Of a stretch of 64,000 bases of DNA, positions 1 to 8,174 are shown piece by piece. This DNA is from Nonomuraea africana (lineage in GTDB: Bacteria > Actinomycetota > Actinomycetes > Streptosporangiales > Streptosporangiaceae). The translations under genes were made by a program, and so were the position numbers. Positions within the stretch are counted from its first letter, which is position 1. Every line of letters starts with the position of its first letter. The notes under the pieces are model-generated. The model was not told the DNA's origin, did not search any database, and saw nothing but the letters and a program-made list of their open reading frames with translations. The DNA lies in the NCBI RefSeq assembly GCF_014873535.1, contig NZ_JADBEF010000001.1:6572001-6636000 (forward strand), written 5' to 3'.

Positions 1-411
1 GACGCCGGTGGGGATGTGGGTGGCCTCGGCCTCGACGGCGATGGAGACGAGCTGCTGGTCGAGCAGGCCCTCGGAGTTGACGTCACCGGTGGTGGTGACG
101 GGGATCTCGACGGTGACCTTCTCGCCGCGCCTGACCAGGAGCAGGTCGACGTGCTCGACGAAGCCCTTGATCGGGTCGCGCTGGACGCCCTTGGGCAGGG
201 CCAGCTCGTCCACGCCCTCGCCCTGCAGGCGGATCAGCACGTTGGCGGTGCGCAGCGCGAGGAGGACCTCGTGGCCGGGCAGCGTGAGGTGCTTGGGGTC
301 GATGCCGTGCCCGTAGAGAACGGCGGGCACCTTGTCGGCGCGACGGATCTTGCGGGCGGCGCCCTTGCCGAACTCGGTGCGGGGCTCTGCGGCGATACGT
401 ACTTCGGACAC
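1..411 (-). CDS. rplY: 50S ribosomal protein L25/Ctc, 3' end missing
   Basis: Binds 5S rRNA in the large ribosomal subunit. The reverse strand from a GTG at 411 reads 137 codons without a stop to the window edge, so the C-terminus is outside. The start VSEVRIAAEPRTEFGKGAAR and the later VPAVLYGHG are typical of the L25 N-terminal domain, and the continuing sequence (VTVEIPV, THIPTG) matches the start of the TL5/Ctc domain of the long form. A TAGGAG ribosome site lies 5-6 bases before the GTG. It follows prs in the same direction after a 114-base gap, as in other actinomycetes. Confidence 0.93.
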   Translation of the reverse strand, partial: MSEVRIAAEPRTEFGKGAARKIRRADKVPAVLYGHGIDPKHLTLPGHEVLLALRTANVLIRLQGEGVDELALPKGVQRDPIKGFVEHVDLLLVRRGEKVTVEIPVTTTGDVNSEGLLDQQLVSIAVEAEATHIPTGV

Positions 412-525
412 GACATCTCCTAGGGATGCATGAGATCGGATGACGCATGAAAGCGGATACTGCGTTCCCCCTCACCCGCCCTAGCGGAAGGCGTTACGAA
501 CGCAACCTTTGTAGTCTACGGCACG

Positions 526-1503
526 TCAGGAGTTGCCTTCGAACAGGCTCGTCACCGACCCGTCGCTGAACACCTCGGTGATCGCCCTGCCGATGAGCGG
601 CGCGATGGACAGCACCGTCAGCTTGTCGAACCTCTTCTCCTCCGTCAGCGGCAGCGTGTTGGTCACGATCACCTCGGAGATGCGGGAGTTCTTCAGCCGG
701 TCGACCGCGGGGTCGGAGAAGACCGCGTGCGTGGCCGCCACGATCACGTTCGTGGCGCCCTGCTCGTACAGCGCGTCGGCGGCCTTGCAGATCGTGCCGG
801 CGGTGTCGATCATGTCGTCGATCAGCACGCAGGTGCGGCCGCGCACCTTTCCGACCACCTCGTTGACCTTCACCGAGTTGGCCACGTCGAGGTCGCGCCG
901 CTTGTGGATGAAGGCCATGGGCGTGCCGAGCGTGTCGGCCCACCGCTCGGACAACCGCACGCGGCCGGTGTCGGGCGAGACGATCGTGGTGTTGGCCAGG
1001 TCGAGCTTGTCCTTCAGGTAGCTCTCGAGCACCGGCATCGCGAACAGGTGGTCCACGGGCCCGTCGAAGAAGCCCTGGATCTGCGAGGTGTGCAGGTCGA
1101 TGGACATCAGCCGGTCGGCGCCCGCGGTCTTGAAGATGTCGGCCATCAGCCTGGCCGTGATGGGCTCGCGCCCGCGGCCCTTCTTGTCCTGGCGGGCGTA
1201 GCCGAAGAACGGCATGACCACGGTGATGCGCTTGGCGGAGGCCCGCTTCAGCGCGTCGACCATGATGAGCTGCTCCATGATCCACTTGTTGATCGGCCCG
1301 GTGTGGCTCTGGATCACGAAGGCGTCGCACCCGCGTACCGACTCGAGGTAGCGCGCGTAGATCTCGCCGTTGGCGAAGTCGATCAGCTTCGTCGGCGTGA
1401 GCGAGACCCCGACGTGGTTGGCCACCTCTTCGGCCAGCTCAGGATAGGCCCGTCCAGAAAAGAGCATCAGCTCCTTGGATCCCGGCTGTTTGATGCTCGT
1501 CAC
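526..1503 (-). CDS. prs: Ribose-phosphate pyrophosphokinase (PRPP synthetase)
   Basis: Makes PRPP from ribose 5-phosphate and ATP for nucleotide, histidine and tryptophan synthesis. The 325-residue product has the class I layout: N-terminal KLMLFSGRAY-like strand, the catalytic DLHT at 136-139, and the PRPP-binding loop VLIDDMIDTAGT at 226-237. The open frame extends upstream into glmU, but the GTG at 1503 overlaps the glmU stop as GTGA and gives the family-typical N-terminus (TSIKQPGSKELMLF). The overlap implies translational coupling to glmU. Confidence 0.96.
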   Translation of the reverse strand: MTSIKQPGSKELMLFSGRAYPELAEEVANHVGVSLTPTKLIDFANGEIYARYLESVRGCDAFVIQSHTGPINKWIMEQLIMVDALKRASAKRITVVMPFFGYARQDKKGRGREPITARLMADIFKTAGADRLMSIDLHTSQIQGFFDGPVDHLFAMPVLESYLKDKLDLANTTIVSPDTGRVRLSERWADTLGTPMAFIHKRRDLDVANSVKVNEVVGKVRGRTCVLIDDMIDTAGTICKAADALYEQGATNVIVAATHAVFSDPAVDRLKNSRISEVIVTNTLPLTEEKRFDKLTVLSIAPLIGRAITEVFSDGSVTSLFEGNS

Positions 1504-2948
1504 GTGCCACTCTCCCGCTCTTGCTCGGCCAGCGCCCTCTCGGCCGCCGCAGCCGACTTCGTGCCCGCGCGCCTGCGCAAGACCCATTTCTCGATGTTGC
1601 GCTGCCGCGCTCTGGCCACGCCCATCGCCCCTGGGGGAACGTCGTCGACGATGACCGATCCGGCCGCCGTGTAGGCGCCGTCGCCGACGGTCACCGGAGC
1701 GACCAGCATGGTGTCACACCCCGCGAAGACGCCGTCTCCGATGGTGGTGTGGTGCTTGTTGACCCCGTCGTAGTTGACGAAGACCGTGGAGGCGCCGATG
1801 TTGACGTCCTCGCCGATCGTCGCGTCGCCGACATAGGACAGGTGCGGCACCTTCGACCGCGCCCCGACCTTGGCGTTCTTCATCTCGACGTAGGTGCCCG
1901 CCTTGGCCTTGTGCCCGAGCTCGGTGCCCGGCCGCAGGTAGGCGTAGGGTCCGACCGAGGCCTCCGCGCCGATCACCGCGCTGTCGGCGACCGCGTTGCG
2001 CACCACCGCGCCGGGGCCGACGAAGGTGTCGGTCAGCGTGGTCGCCGGGCCGACCTCGGCGCCGGTCTCGATGCGGGTACGGCCGTGCAGCTGCGTGGCG
2101 GGATGGATCACGACGTCAGGCTCGATCTCCACGGACACGTCGACGAACGTGCTGGACGGGTCGACGACCGTCACGCCCGCCCGCATGTGCCGCTCGAGGA
2201 TCCGCCGGTTGAGCACCCCGCGCGCGAACGCCAGCTGCACCCGGTCGTTGACCCCCTCGACCTCGACGTAGTCGTCGGCGACGTGCGCCCCGACCCGGTG
2301 GCCCTCCTGACGCAGGATCGACAGCACGTCGGTGAGGTACTCCTCGCCCTGCGCGTTGTCGGACGACACCCGCTTGACCGCGTCGGCCAGCAGCGACCCG
2401 TCGAAGGCGTACACGCCTGAGTTCATCTCCCTGATCGCCCGCTGCGCGGGACCGGCGTCCTTCTCCTCGACGATCTCGAGGACGCCGCCCGTCGCGTCGC
2501 GCACGATCCGTCCGTACCCGGTCGGGTCGGGGACCTCCGCGGTCAGCACCGTGACCGCGTTCCCGTCCTTGGCGTGGGTGTCCAGCAGCCGCCCCAGCGT
2601 CTCCGCACGAAGCAGCGGGGTGTCTCCGTAGGTGACCAGCACCGTGCCGGCGATCGTGCCCATCTCCTCGAGCACCGTGCGCACGGCGTGACCGGTGCCG
2701 CGCTGCTCGCTCTGCACGACGGCCTTCGCGTCGGGGCTGGTGCGGGCCAGGTGGTCGCCGACCCGTTCCTTGGCGTGACCGATGACGACGATGAGCCGTT
2801 CGGGATCGAGCTCCCTGGCGGCGGCGAGCATGTGGTCGACCAAGGAGCGGCCGCACAGCTCATGAAGGACCTTGGGGGTCTGGCTCTTCATCCGGGTGCC
2901 CTCGCCTGCGGCGAGGACGATGACTGCGGCCGGGCGCGGCACACTCAC
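1500..2948 (-). CDS. glmU: Bifunctional GlmU: GlcNAc-1-P uridyltransferase / GlcN-1-P acetyltransferase
   Basis: Catalyses the last two steps to UDP-GlcNAc, the precursor of peptidoglycan. The 482-residue protein starts with the pyrophosphorylase signature LAAGEGTRMKS (residues 12-22). Its C-terminal half is a left-handed beta-helix acetyltransferase (PYAYLRPGTELG, KAGTYVEMKNAK, HLSYVGDATIG). The C-terminal tail is Arg/Ala/Glu-rich. The start is a GTG with GGGAG about ten bases upstream. Its stop overlaps the prs start, so glmU-prs(-rplY) is probably one transcription unit. Confidence 0.97.
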   Translation of the reverse strand: MSVPRPAAVIVLAAGEGTRMKSQTPKVLHELCGRSLVDHMLAAARELDPERLIVVIGHAKERVGDHLARTSPDAKAVVQSEQRGTGHAVRTVLEEMGTIAGTVLVTYGDTPLLRAETLGRLLDTHAKDGNAVTVLTAEVPDPTGYGRIVRDATGGVLEIVEEKDAGPAQRAIREMNSGVYAFDGSLLADAVKRVSSDNAQGEEYLTDVLSILRQEGHRVGAHVADDYVEVEGVNDRVQLAFARGVLNRRILERHMRAGVTVVDPSSTFVDVSVEIEPDVVIHPATQLHGRTRIETGAEVGPATTLTDTFVGPGAVVRNAVADSAVIGAEASVGPYAYLRPGTELGHKAKAGTYVEMKNAKVGARSKVPHLSYVGDATIGEDVNIGASTVFVNYDGVNKHHTTIGDGVFAGCDTMLVAPVTVGDGAYTAAGSVIVDDVPPGAMGVARARQRNIEKWVLRRRAGTKSAAAAERALAEQERESGT

Positions 2949-3077
2949 GGACTGAGGCTCCCTGTGACGAGGCGGATCAGGGCTAGGTACGGCTACCGCA
3001 CCGCTACCCTCCCGACACCGTGAGGATACCTGCCCGCCTTCGTCACCTCTTCACCCACATGGCGACATTCACCACAG

Positions 3078-3149
3078 CTCCGGCGCCAGGACTCGAACCT
3101 GAACAACGGACACCAAAAGACCGCGAGCTGCCAATTACTCAACGCCGGA
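3078..3149 (-). tRNA. tRNA-Gln (anticodon TTG)
   Basis: The reverse strand folds as a cloverleaf: acceptor TCCGGCG pairing CGCCGGA, D-arm GAG/CTC, anticodon loop TTTTGGT with TTG at 34-36, and a five-pair T-stem around TTCGAGT. The anticodon stem CGGTC/GTCCG contains one T-T mismatch. CCA is not encoded. It lies upstream of glmU on the same strand. Confidence 0.88.
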
Positions 3150-3408
3150 AGGAGGAGCCTGACGGCTGCCCCGCGTCTAGGGTACCGGCGATTGGCCCCC
3201 TCCGCCGATCGGGATCACAAGTCGGCCGCGAGTTCGCGCGTGTTAGCAGATTCGGGGGGAAGGGGCAAGACACGGAATCCACTCAGCGTCCCCGGAAGAC
3301 CGTCATCTTCCACACATTCGCTTCTTAGGGATTCCTAACTTACGCTGACGTAGGTTACGGTTGCGTAGCCAGGACATTCATCCTCATACACGTCGTGAGA
3401 GGTAGCCC
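3150..3408. promoter_or_regulatory. Intergenic region with candidate desaturase promoter/operator
   Basis: No credible gene is seen here. The last 70 bases are less GC-rich and contain TACGC (3341-3345) facing GCGTA (3363-3367) around TGACGTAGGTTACGGTT, with repeated TTACG half-sites. This could be the promoter or operator for the desaturase, possibly bound by the neighbouring TetR protein. That is inference from position only. Confidence 0.35.
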
Positions 3409-4350
3409 ATGACCGTTCTTGTCGACCGACCGGCGCCCGGTCCCAAGCCAGATGTAGACCCCGAGCCCAAGACCAGGGCCGAGTTGGTCATCTTCGGCCT
3501 CGTCGTGGGTCTCCCCCTGGCCGCGATCGCGGCCGCCGTGCCGTTGGCATGGGGCTGGAACCTCCTGAGCTGGACCGACATCGCGATCGCCGCCGTGTTC
3601 TACGTGGTCACGGGGCTGGGCGTGACCGTCGGTCTGCACCGCTACTTCACGCACGGCTCGTTCAAGGCCAAGCGGCCGATGAAGATCGCGCTGGGCATCG
3701 CCGGCAGCCTCTCGCTGGAGATGTCCGTGCTCGACTGGGTCGCCACCCACCGCAAGCACCACAAGTTCTCCGACAAGGAGGGCGACCCCCACTCGCCGTG
3801 GCGCTTCGGGCCCGGCTTCAGGTCGATGACCAAGGGTCTGCTCTACGCGCACATGGGCTGGTTGTTCGAGAGCGAGCGGACCAACAGGGAGAAGTACGCC
3901 CCTGACCTGTACAAGGACCCCGACATCATCAAGCTGCACAAGTGGTTCCCGGCGCTGGCCATCACCTCGATCTTCCTTCCCGCCGTCCTCGGCGGGCTGC
4001 TGACCTGGTCGTGGCAGGGCGCGCTGACCGCCTTCTTCTGGGGCTCGCTGGTGCGCATCGGCCTGCTGCACCACGTGACGTGGTCGATCAACTCGATCTG
4101 TCACGTGTTCGGCGAGGAGGCCTTCCAGAGCCGCGACAAGTCGCGCAACGTGTGGTGGCTGGCGATTCCCTCGTTCGGCGAGTCGTGGCACAACCTGCAC
4201 CACTCCGACCCGACGTGCGCCCGGCACGGGGCGCTGAAGGGCCAGATCGACCTCAGCGCCGGCCTGATCCGGATCTTCGAGCGGCTGGGCTGGGTCCACG
4301 ACGTCCGCTGGCCGACTCCTGAGCGCCTGGCGGCGAAGCGCATTGGCTAG
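3409..4350 (+). CDS. Membrane fatty-acid (acyl-CoA) desaturase
   Basis: Di-iron integral membrane desaturase that introduces a double bond (usually delta-9) into long-chain acyl groups. The 313-residue protein has all three histidine boxes: HRYFTH at 77-82, HRKHH at 114-118 and HNLHH at 261-265. Hydrophobic segments lie around residues 27-50, 57-75 and 180-210. The start ATG follows GAGAGG. A strong hairpin follows the stop and a TetR regulator lies downstream, which suggests regulation of membrane fluidity. The exact substrate (CoA or ACP) cannot be told from sequence. Confidence 0.92.
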   Translation: MTVLVDRPAPGPKPDVDPEPKTRAELVIFGLVVGLPLAAIAAAVPLAWGWNLLSWTDIAIAAVFYVVTGLGVTVGLHRYFTHGSFKAKRPMKIALGIAGSLSLEMSVLDWVATHRKHHKFSDKEGDPHSPWRFGPGFRSMTKGLLYAHMGWLFESERTNREKYAPDLYKDPDIIKLHKWFPALAITSIFLPAVLGGLLTWSWQGALTAFFWGSLVRIGLLHHVTWSINSICHVFGEEAFQSRDKSRNVWWLAIPSFGESWHNLHHSDPTCARHGALKGQIDLSAGLIRIFERLGWVHDVRWPTPERLAAKRIG

Positions 4351-4361
4351 TGCCGCCATCA

Positions 4362-4388
4362 CGGTGCCCGGTAACGGGCCGGGCACCG
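4362..4388 (+). terminator. Hairpin after the desaturase gene
   Basis: Perfect inverted repeat with ten-base arms (CGGTGCCCGG and CCGGGCACCG) and a seven-base loop, 11 bases after the desaturase stop and before the TetR start. There is no T-run, so it is either a GC-type terminator/attenuator or an operator for the TetR gene. Confidence 0.6.
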
Positions 4389-4393
4389 CCATT

Positions 4394-5266
4394 ATGGAAC
4401 CTGTGACCACCGAATCCCGATCTCGCAGGCGTATGACCGGTAGAGAGCGAAGAGAGCAGCTGATCACGATCAGTCGCACTCTGTTCGCCGAGAAGGGGTT
4501 CGACGGGACCTCCATCGAGGAGATCGCCGCCACGGCGCAGGTGTCCAAGCCTGTGGTGTACGAACACTTCGGCGGTAAGGAGGGCGTCTACGCGGTGGTG
4601 GTCGATCGCGAGATGCAGAAACTGCTCGGCATGATCACCTCGGCGCTGGCGGCGTCGCATTCGCTGATCAAGCTGGAGCGCGCGGCGCTGGCGCTGCTGC
4701 AGTACATCGAGGAGAGCAGCGAGGGCTTCCGCATCCTGGTGCGCGACTCGCACGCGGCCTCGGGGACCGGCACGTTCGCGAGCCTGATCAGTGAGATCGC
4801 CAGCCAGGTCGAGGACGTCCTGGCCGACGAGTTCAAGGGCAGGGGCTACGATCCGAAGCTCGCCCCGATGTACGCCCAGATGCTGGTGGGCATGGTGGCG
4901 CTGACCGGCCAGTGGTGGCTCGACGTGCGCAAGCCTGGACGCGAGGAGGTCGCCTCGCACCTGGTGAACCTGGCGTGGAACGGCCTGACGGGCCTCAACC
5001 CCACCCCGCAGATCACCGCGACGAGCAAGGGCCTGGAGCTGTCGGCCATGGCGCCGTTGCCGCCGCGGCCCACCGAGAAGGAGCTCAAGGAGGCGCAGAA
5101 GGCACGCGCCAGAGAGCTCAAGGAGGCCGAGAAGGCCAGGGAGCGCGAGCTGAAGGAGCGCGAGCGGCTCCTGCGCGAGGCGGAGAAGGCCAGGGAGCGC
5201 GAGGAGAAGCTGCGCCAGCGCGAGGCGCGACTCGCCGAGCGGGCGGCGAAACTCGAACAAGAGTGA
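4394..5266 (+). CDS. TetR-family regulator with a long C-terminal coiled coil
   Basis: DNA-binding repressor. The N-terminal helix-turn-helix is clear (ERREQLITISRTLFAEKGF, TSIEEIAATAQVSKPVVYEHFGGKEGVY). The ligand-binding region runs to about residue 210. The last ~70 residues are almost purely charged helix (repeats of KEAEKARERELKERER), longer than most TetR proteins and probably a coiled coil. The ATG at 4394 is chosen because it lies just past the hairpin; an in-frame start at 4343 would overlap the desaturase stop. Control of the desaturase is inferred from adjacency. Confidence 0.88.
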   Translation: MEPVTTESRSRRRMTGRERREQLITISRTLFAEKGFDGTSIEEIAATAQVSKPVVYEHFGGKEGVYAVVVDREMQKLLGMITSALAASHSLIKLERAALALLQYIEESSEGFRILVRDSHAASGTGTFASLISEIASQVEDVLADEFKGRGYDPKLAPMYAQMLVGMVALTGQWWLDVRKPGREEVASHLVNLAWNGLTGLNPTPQITATSKGLELSAMAPLPPRPTEKELKEAQKARARELKEAEKARERELKERERLLREAEKAREREEKLRQREARLAERAAKLEQE

Positions 5267-5307
5267 GTCGTTGAGATGCAGTTAACGCTTTGTTCAATCT
5301 AGTTGGG

Positions 5308-5323
5308 CATATTACGTAATATG
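5308..5323. promoter_or_regulatory. Perfect 16-bp palindrome overlapping the ppk start codon
   Basis: CATATTACGTAATATG is self-complementary and its last three bases are the ppk ATG. Its AT-rich composition stands out in this GC-rich DNA. It could be an operator for a repressor acting at the ppk promoter or start. Confidence 0.5.
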
Positions 5324-7381
5324 TCCGTCGAGCTCCTGTCCTCTGGAAACGACCTGCCCCTGCCTCAGGAGCGGTTCCTCAACCGTGAGGAGAGCTGGCT
5401 CCAGTTCAACGAACGGGTGCTGGAGCTGGCCGAGGACCCCTCCCTCCCCCTTCTCGAACGGGTGCGCTTCCTGGCGATCTTCGCGAGCAATCTCGACGAG
5501 TTCTTCCGGGTGCGGGTGGCGGGTCTCAAACGACGGATGGCGACGGGTCTGCTGCTGCGGACCAAGAGCGGGCTCAAGCCGCGCGAGGAGCTGGCGCGGA
5601 TCGCGACGATCGCCGACGGCCTGGCCAAGCGGCACGCGGCTCTCTTCCACGAGCGGATCTGCCCGCAGCTGGCCGCCGAGGGCATCGAGATCGTGCGGTG
5701 GGACGACCTCGGCCGCGACGAGCGCACCGAGCTGCGCAAGCTGTTCAGGGAGCGGATCCGCCCGGTCCTGACGCCGCTGGCCGTCGACCCCGCCCACCCC
5801 TTCCCCTACATCTCCGGGCTGAGCCTCAACCTGGCCGTCGTGGTGCGCAACCCCGCCACCGACCACACCGTCTTCGCCAGGGTGAAGGTGCCCTCCCAGC
5901 TGCCCCGCTTCGTGGCCGCCTCGAAGAACAGGTTCGTCCCGCTGGAGGACGTGATCGCGGCCCATCTGGGCCAGCTGTTCAAGGGCATGGAGATCCTGCA
6001 GCACCACGCGTTCAGGGTGACCCGCAACGAGGACCTCGACGTCGACGAGGACGTCACCGAGAACCTCATGAAGGCGCTGGAGAAGGAGCTGCTCAAGCGC
6101 CGTTTCGGCCCCGCCGTTCGGCTGGAGGTCGAGGAGACGATCACACCCGAGGTGCTCGAGCTGCTGGTCGACGAGCTCGACGTGGCGCCGCACGAGATCT
6201 ACCGGGTGGACGGCCCGCTCGACCTGACGGGTCTCGACGCCATCGCCGACCTGGACAGGGGCGAGCTGAGCTTCCGCCCGTTCGTCCCCGCCGAGGCCAT
6301 CCACGCCGAGGACGACATCTTCAGCGTGCTGCGCGAGCGCGACGTGCTGCTGCACCACCCCTACGACTCCTTCGCCACCAGCGTGCAGCGCTTCATCGAG
6401 GAGGCGGCCGAGGACCCGCAGGTGCTGGCGATCAAGCAGACGCTCTACCGGACCAGCGGCGACTCCCCCATCGTGAACGCGCTGATCGACGCGGCCGAGG
6501 CGGGCAAGCAGGTCGTGGTGGTCGTGGAGATCAAGGCCCGCTTCGACGAGCACGCGAACATCTCGTGGGCCCGCAAGCTGGAGAAGGCCGGCTGCCACGT
6601 GGTCTACGGCGTGGTCGGGCTGAAGACGCACTGCAAGCTGGCGCTGGTCGTGCGGCAGGAGCCCTCGGGCGAGCTGCGCCGCTACTGCCACATCGGGACC
6701 GGCAACTACAACCCGAAGACGGCGCGCCTGTACGAGGACTTCGGCCTGCTCACCGCCGATCCGCTGGTCGGCGAGGACGTCACGGACCTGTTCATCCACC
6801 TGACCGGCTACTCCAACCATTCGGCCTACCGCAGGCTGCTGGTGGCGCCGCACTCGCTGCGGGGCGGGCTGCTGGCCAGGATCGAGCGAGAGATCGCCCA
6901 CCAGCAGGCGGGCCGGCCCGCGCGCATCAGGATGAAGACCAACTCCCTGGTCGACGAGCAGCTGATCGACGCGCTCTACCGGGCCTCCCGCGCGGGCGTG
7001 CAGGTGGACCTGTGGGTCCGCGGGATCTGCGCGCTCCGTCCGGGGATTCCCGGCCTGTCGGAGAACATCCGCGTCCGTTCGGTGCTGGGGCGTTTCCTCG
7101 AGCACTCCAGGGTGTACGAGTTCGGCCTCGGCAGGCGTCCCGAGATCTGGATCGGCAGCGCCGACCTGATGCGCCGCAACCTCGACCGGCGGGTGGAGGC
7201 GCTGGTGAAGGTGACCGGCCAGTCGCACCGGGCCTACCTGATCGAGCTCATGGACCTGGCGATGGCCGACACCGCGAACTGCTGGTGGCTGAACTCCGAC
7301 GGCACGTGGAGCCGCCACGTGGGCGACGACCTGCAGAGCCACCTGATAGGGACGCGGCGGTGGAGGACCGTTGACGACTGA
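5321..7381 (+). CDS. ppk: Polyphosphate kinase 1
   Basis: Reversibly polymerises the ATP gamma-phosphate into inorganic polyphosphate through a phospho-histidine. The 686-residue protein shows the N-terminal domain (RFLNREESWLQFNERVLELA), the helical domain NLDEFFRVRVAGLKRRM, and the phospholipase-D-like catalytic half with GLKTHCKLALVVRQ (catalytic His), YCHIGTGNYNPKTARLYEDF and MKTNSLVDEQLIDALYRAS. The ATG at 5321 is the family-like start; a TTG at 5303 is in frame. No good ribosome site is visible. Its 3' end overlaps the mutT1-type gene by 11 bases. Confidence 0.96.
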   Translation: MSVELLSSGNDLPLPQERFLNREESWLQFNERVLELAEDPSLPLLERVRFLAIFASNLDEFFRVRVAGLKRRMATGLLLRTKSGLKPREELARIATIADGLAKRHAALFHERICPQLAAEGIEIVRWDDLGRDERTELRKLFRERIRPVLTPLAVDPAHPFPYISGLSLNLAVVVRNPATDHTVFARVKVPSQLPRFVAASKNRFVPLEDVIAAHLGQLFKGMEILQHHAFRVTRNEDLDVDEDVTENLMKALEKELLKRRFGPAVRLEVEETITPEVLELLVDELDVAPHEIYRVDGPLDLTGLDAIADLDRGELSFRPFVPAEAIHAEDDIFSVLRERDVLLHHPYDSFATSVQRFIEEAAEDPQVLAIKQTLYRTSGDSPIVNALIDAAEAGKQVVVVVEIKARFDEHANISWARKLEKAGCHVVYGVVGLKTHCKLALVVRQEPSGELRRYCHIGTGNYNPKTARLYEDFGLLTADPLVGEDVTDLFIHLTGYSNHSAYRRLLVAPHSLRGGLLARIEREIAHQQAGRPARIRMKTNSLVDEQLIDALYRASRAGVQVDLWVRGICALRPGIPGLSENIRVRSVLGRFLEHSRVYEFGLGRRPEIWIGSADLMRRNLDRRVEALVKVTGQSHRAYLIELMDLAMADTANCWWLNSDGTWSRHVGDDLQSHLIGTRRWRTVDD

Positions 7382-8174
7382 ACCGATCAGAGCCGCGGGG
7401 GCGGTCGTGTGGCGCGGCGACGAGGTCGCCCTCGTGCACCGTCCCAAGTACGACGACTGGACCTTCCCCAAGGGCAAGCTGAAGCCGGGCGAGCACGTGA
7501 TCGCCGCGGCGCTCCGCGAGGTTCGCGAGGAGACGGGCCTCACCGTGCACCTCGGCAGGGCGCTGCCCGCCGTCCACTACCTCCGCAAGGGCCGGCTGAA
7601 GCGGGTCGACTACTGGATCGCCCACGTCGTCTCCGGCGCATTCGTCCCGGGGCCTGAGGTGGACGACCTGGTCTGGCTCACCCGCGACGCGGCCCGCGCC
7701 CGCCTCACCTACGAGTGGGACGCGAGCCTGCTGACCGCCCCTCCGCCGCGGACCACCCCCCTGCTGCTCGTACGGCACGGCAGCGCGGGCTCGCGCGACG
7801 AGTGGGAGGGCGACGACGACCTGCGCCCCCTCGACGCCGACGGCCTGGCCCAGGCGCGCACCCTTGCCACGGTGCTGCCCGCCTACCGGCCCGCCGCGCT
7901 GCTCAGCTCCCCGAGCAAGCGGTGCGTGCAGACGCTTCCAGGCGCCGGTCTGCGGCTCGACCCGCTGCTGAGCGAGCAGGGCTACGACCAGGCCAAGAGT
8001 GCCGAGCTCGTCCGCGGGCTCGAGGGGCCCGCGGCCGTGTGCAGCCACGGCAAGGTGCTCCCACCGCTGATCGACGAGCTCAGCGGGCTGCGCATGCACC
8101 TGCGCAAGGGCGCCTTCGCCGTCCTGCACCGCCTGGACGGCGAGATTCTCCACATCGAGCGCTACTCGATCTGA
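7371..8174 (+). CDS. mutT1: Nudix hydrolase fused to histidine phosphatase (MutT1-type)
   Basis: Two-domain enzyme like mycobacterial MutT1, which hydrolyses 8-oxo-(d)GTP to the monophosphate and also acts on diadenosine polyphosphates. The Nudix box GKLKPGEHVIAAALREVREETG lies around residues 35-56. The phosphatase domain begins near residue 127 with LLLVRHGSAG (RHG motif) and has the second catalytic His in VCSHGKVLPP. The start is TTG at 7371 inside the end of ppk, so the two are translationally coupled. The ppk-mutT1 order matches Mycobacterium tuberculosis. Confidence 0.92.
   Translation: MTTEPIRAAGAVVWRGDEVALVHRPKYDDWTFPKGKLKPGEHVIAAALREVREETGLTVHLGRALPAVHYLRKGRLKRVDYWIAHVVSGAFVPGPEVDDLVWLTRDAARARLTYEWDASLLTAPPPRTTPLLLVRHGSAGSRDEWEGDDDLRPLDADGLAQARTLATVLPAYRPAALLSSPSKRCVQTLPGAGLRLDPLLSEQGYDQAKSAELVRGLEGPAAVCSHGKVLPPLIDELSGLRMHLRKGAFAVLHRLDGEILHIERYSI

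Noticed and set aside
491..503. GCGTTACGAACGC as a prs terminator
   Set aside because: Only five-base arms and no T-run in the prs direction; too weak to call.
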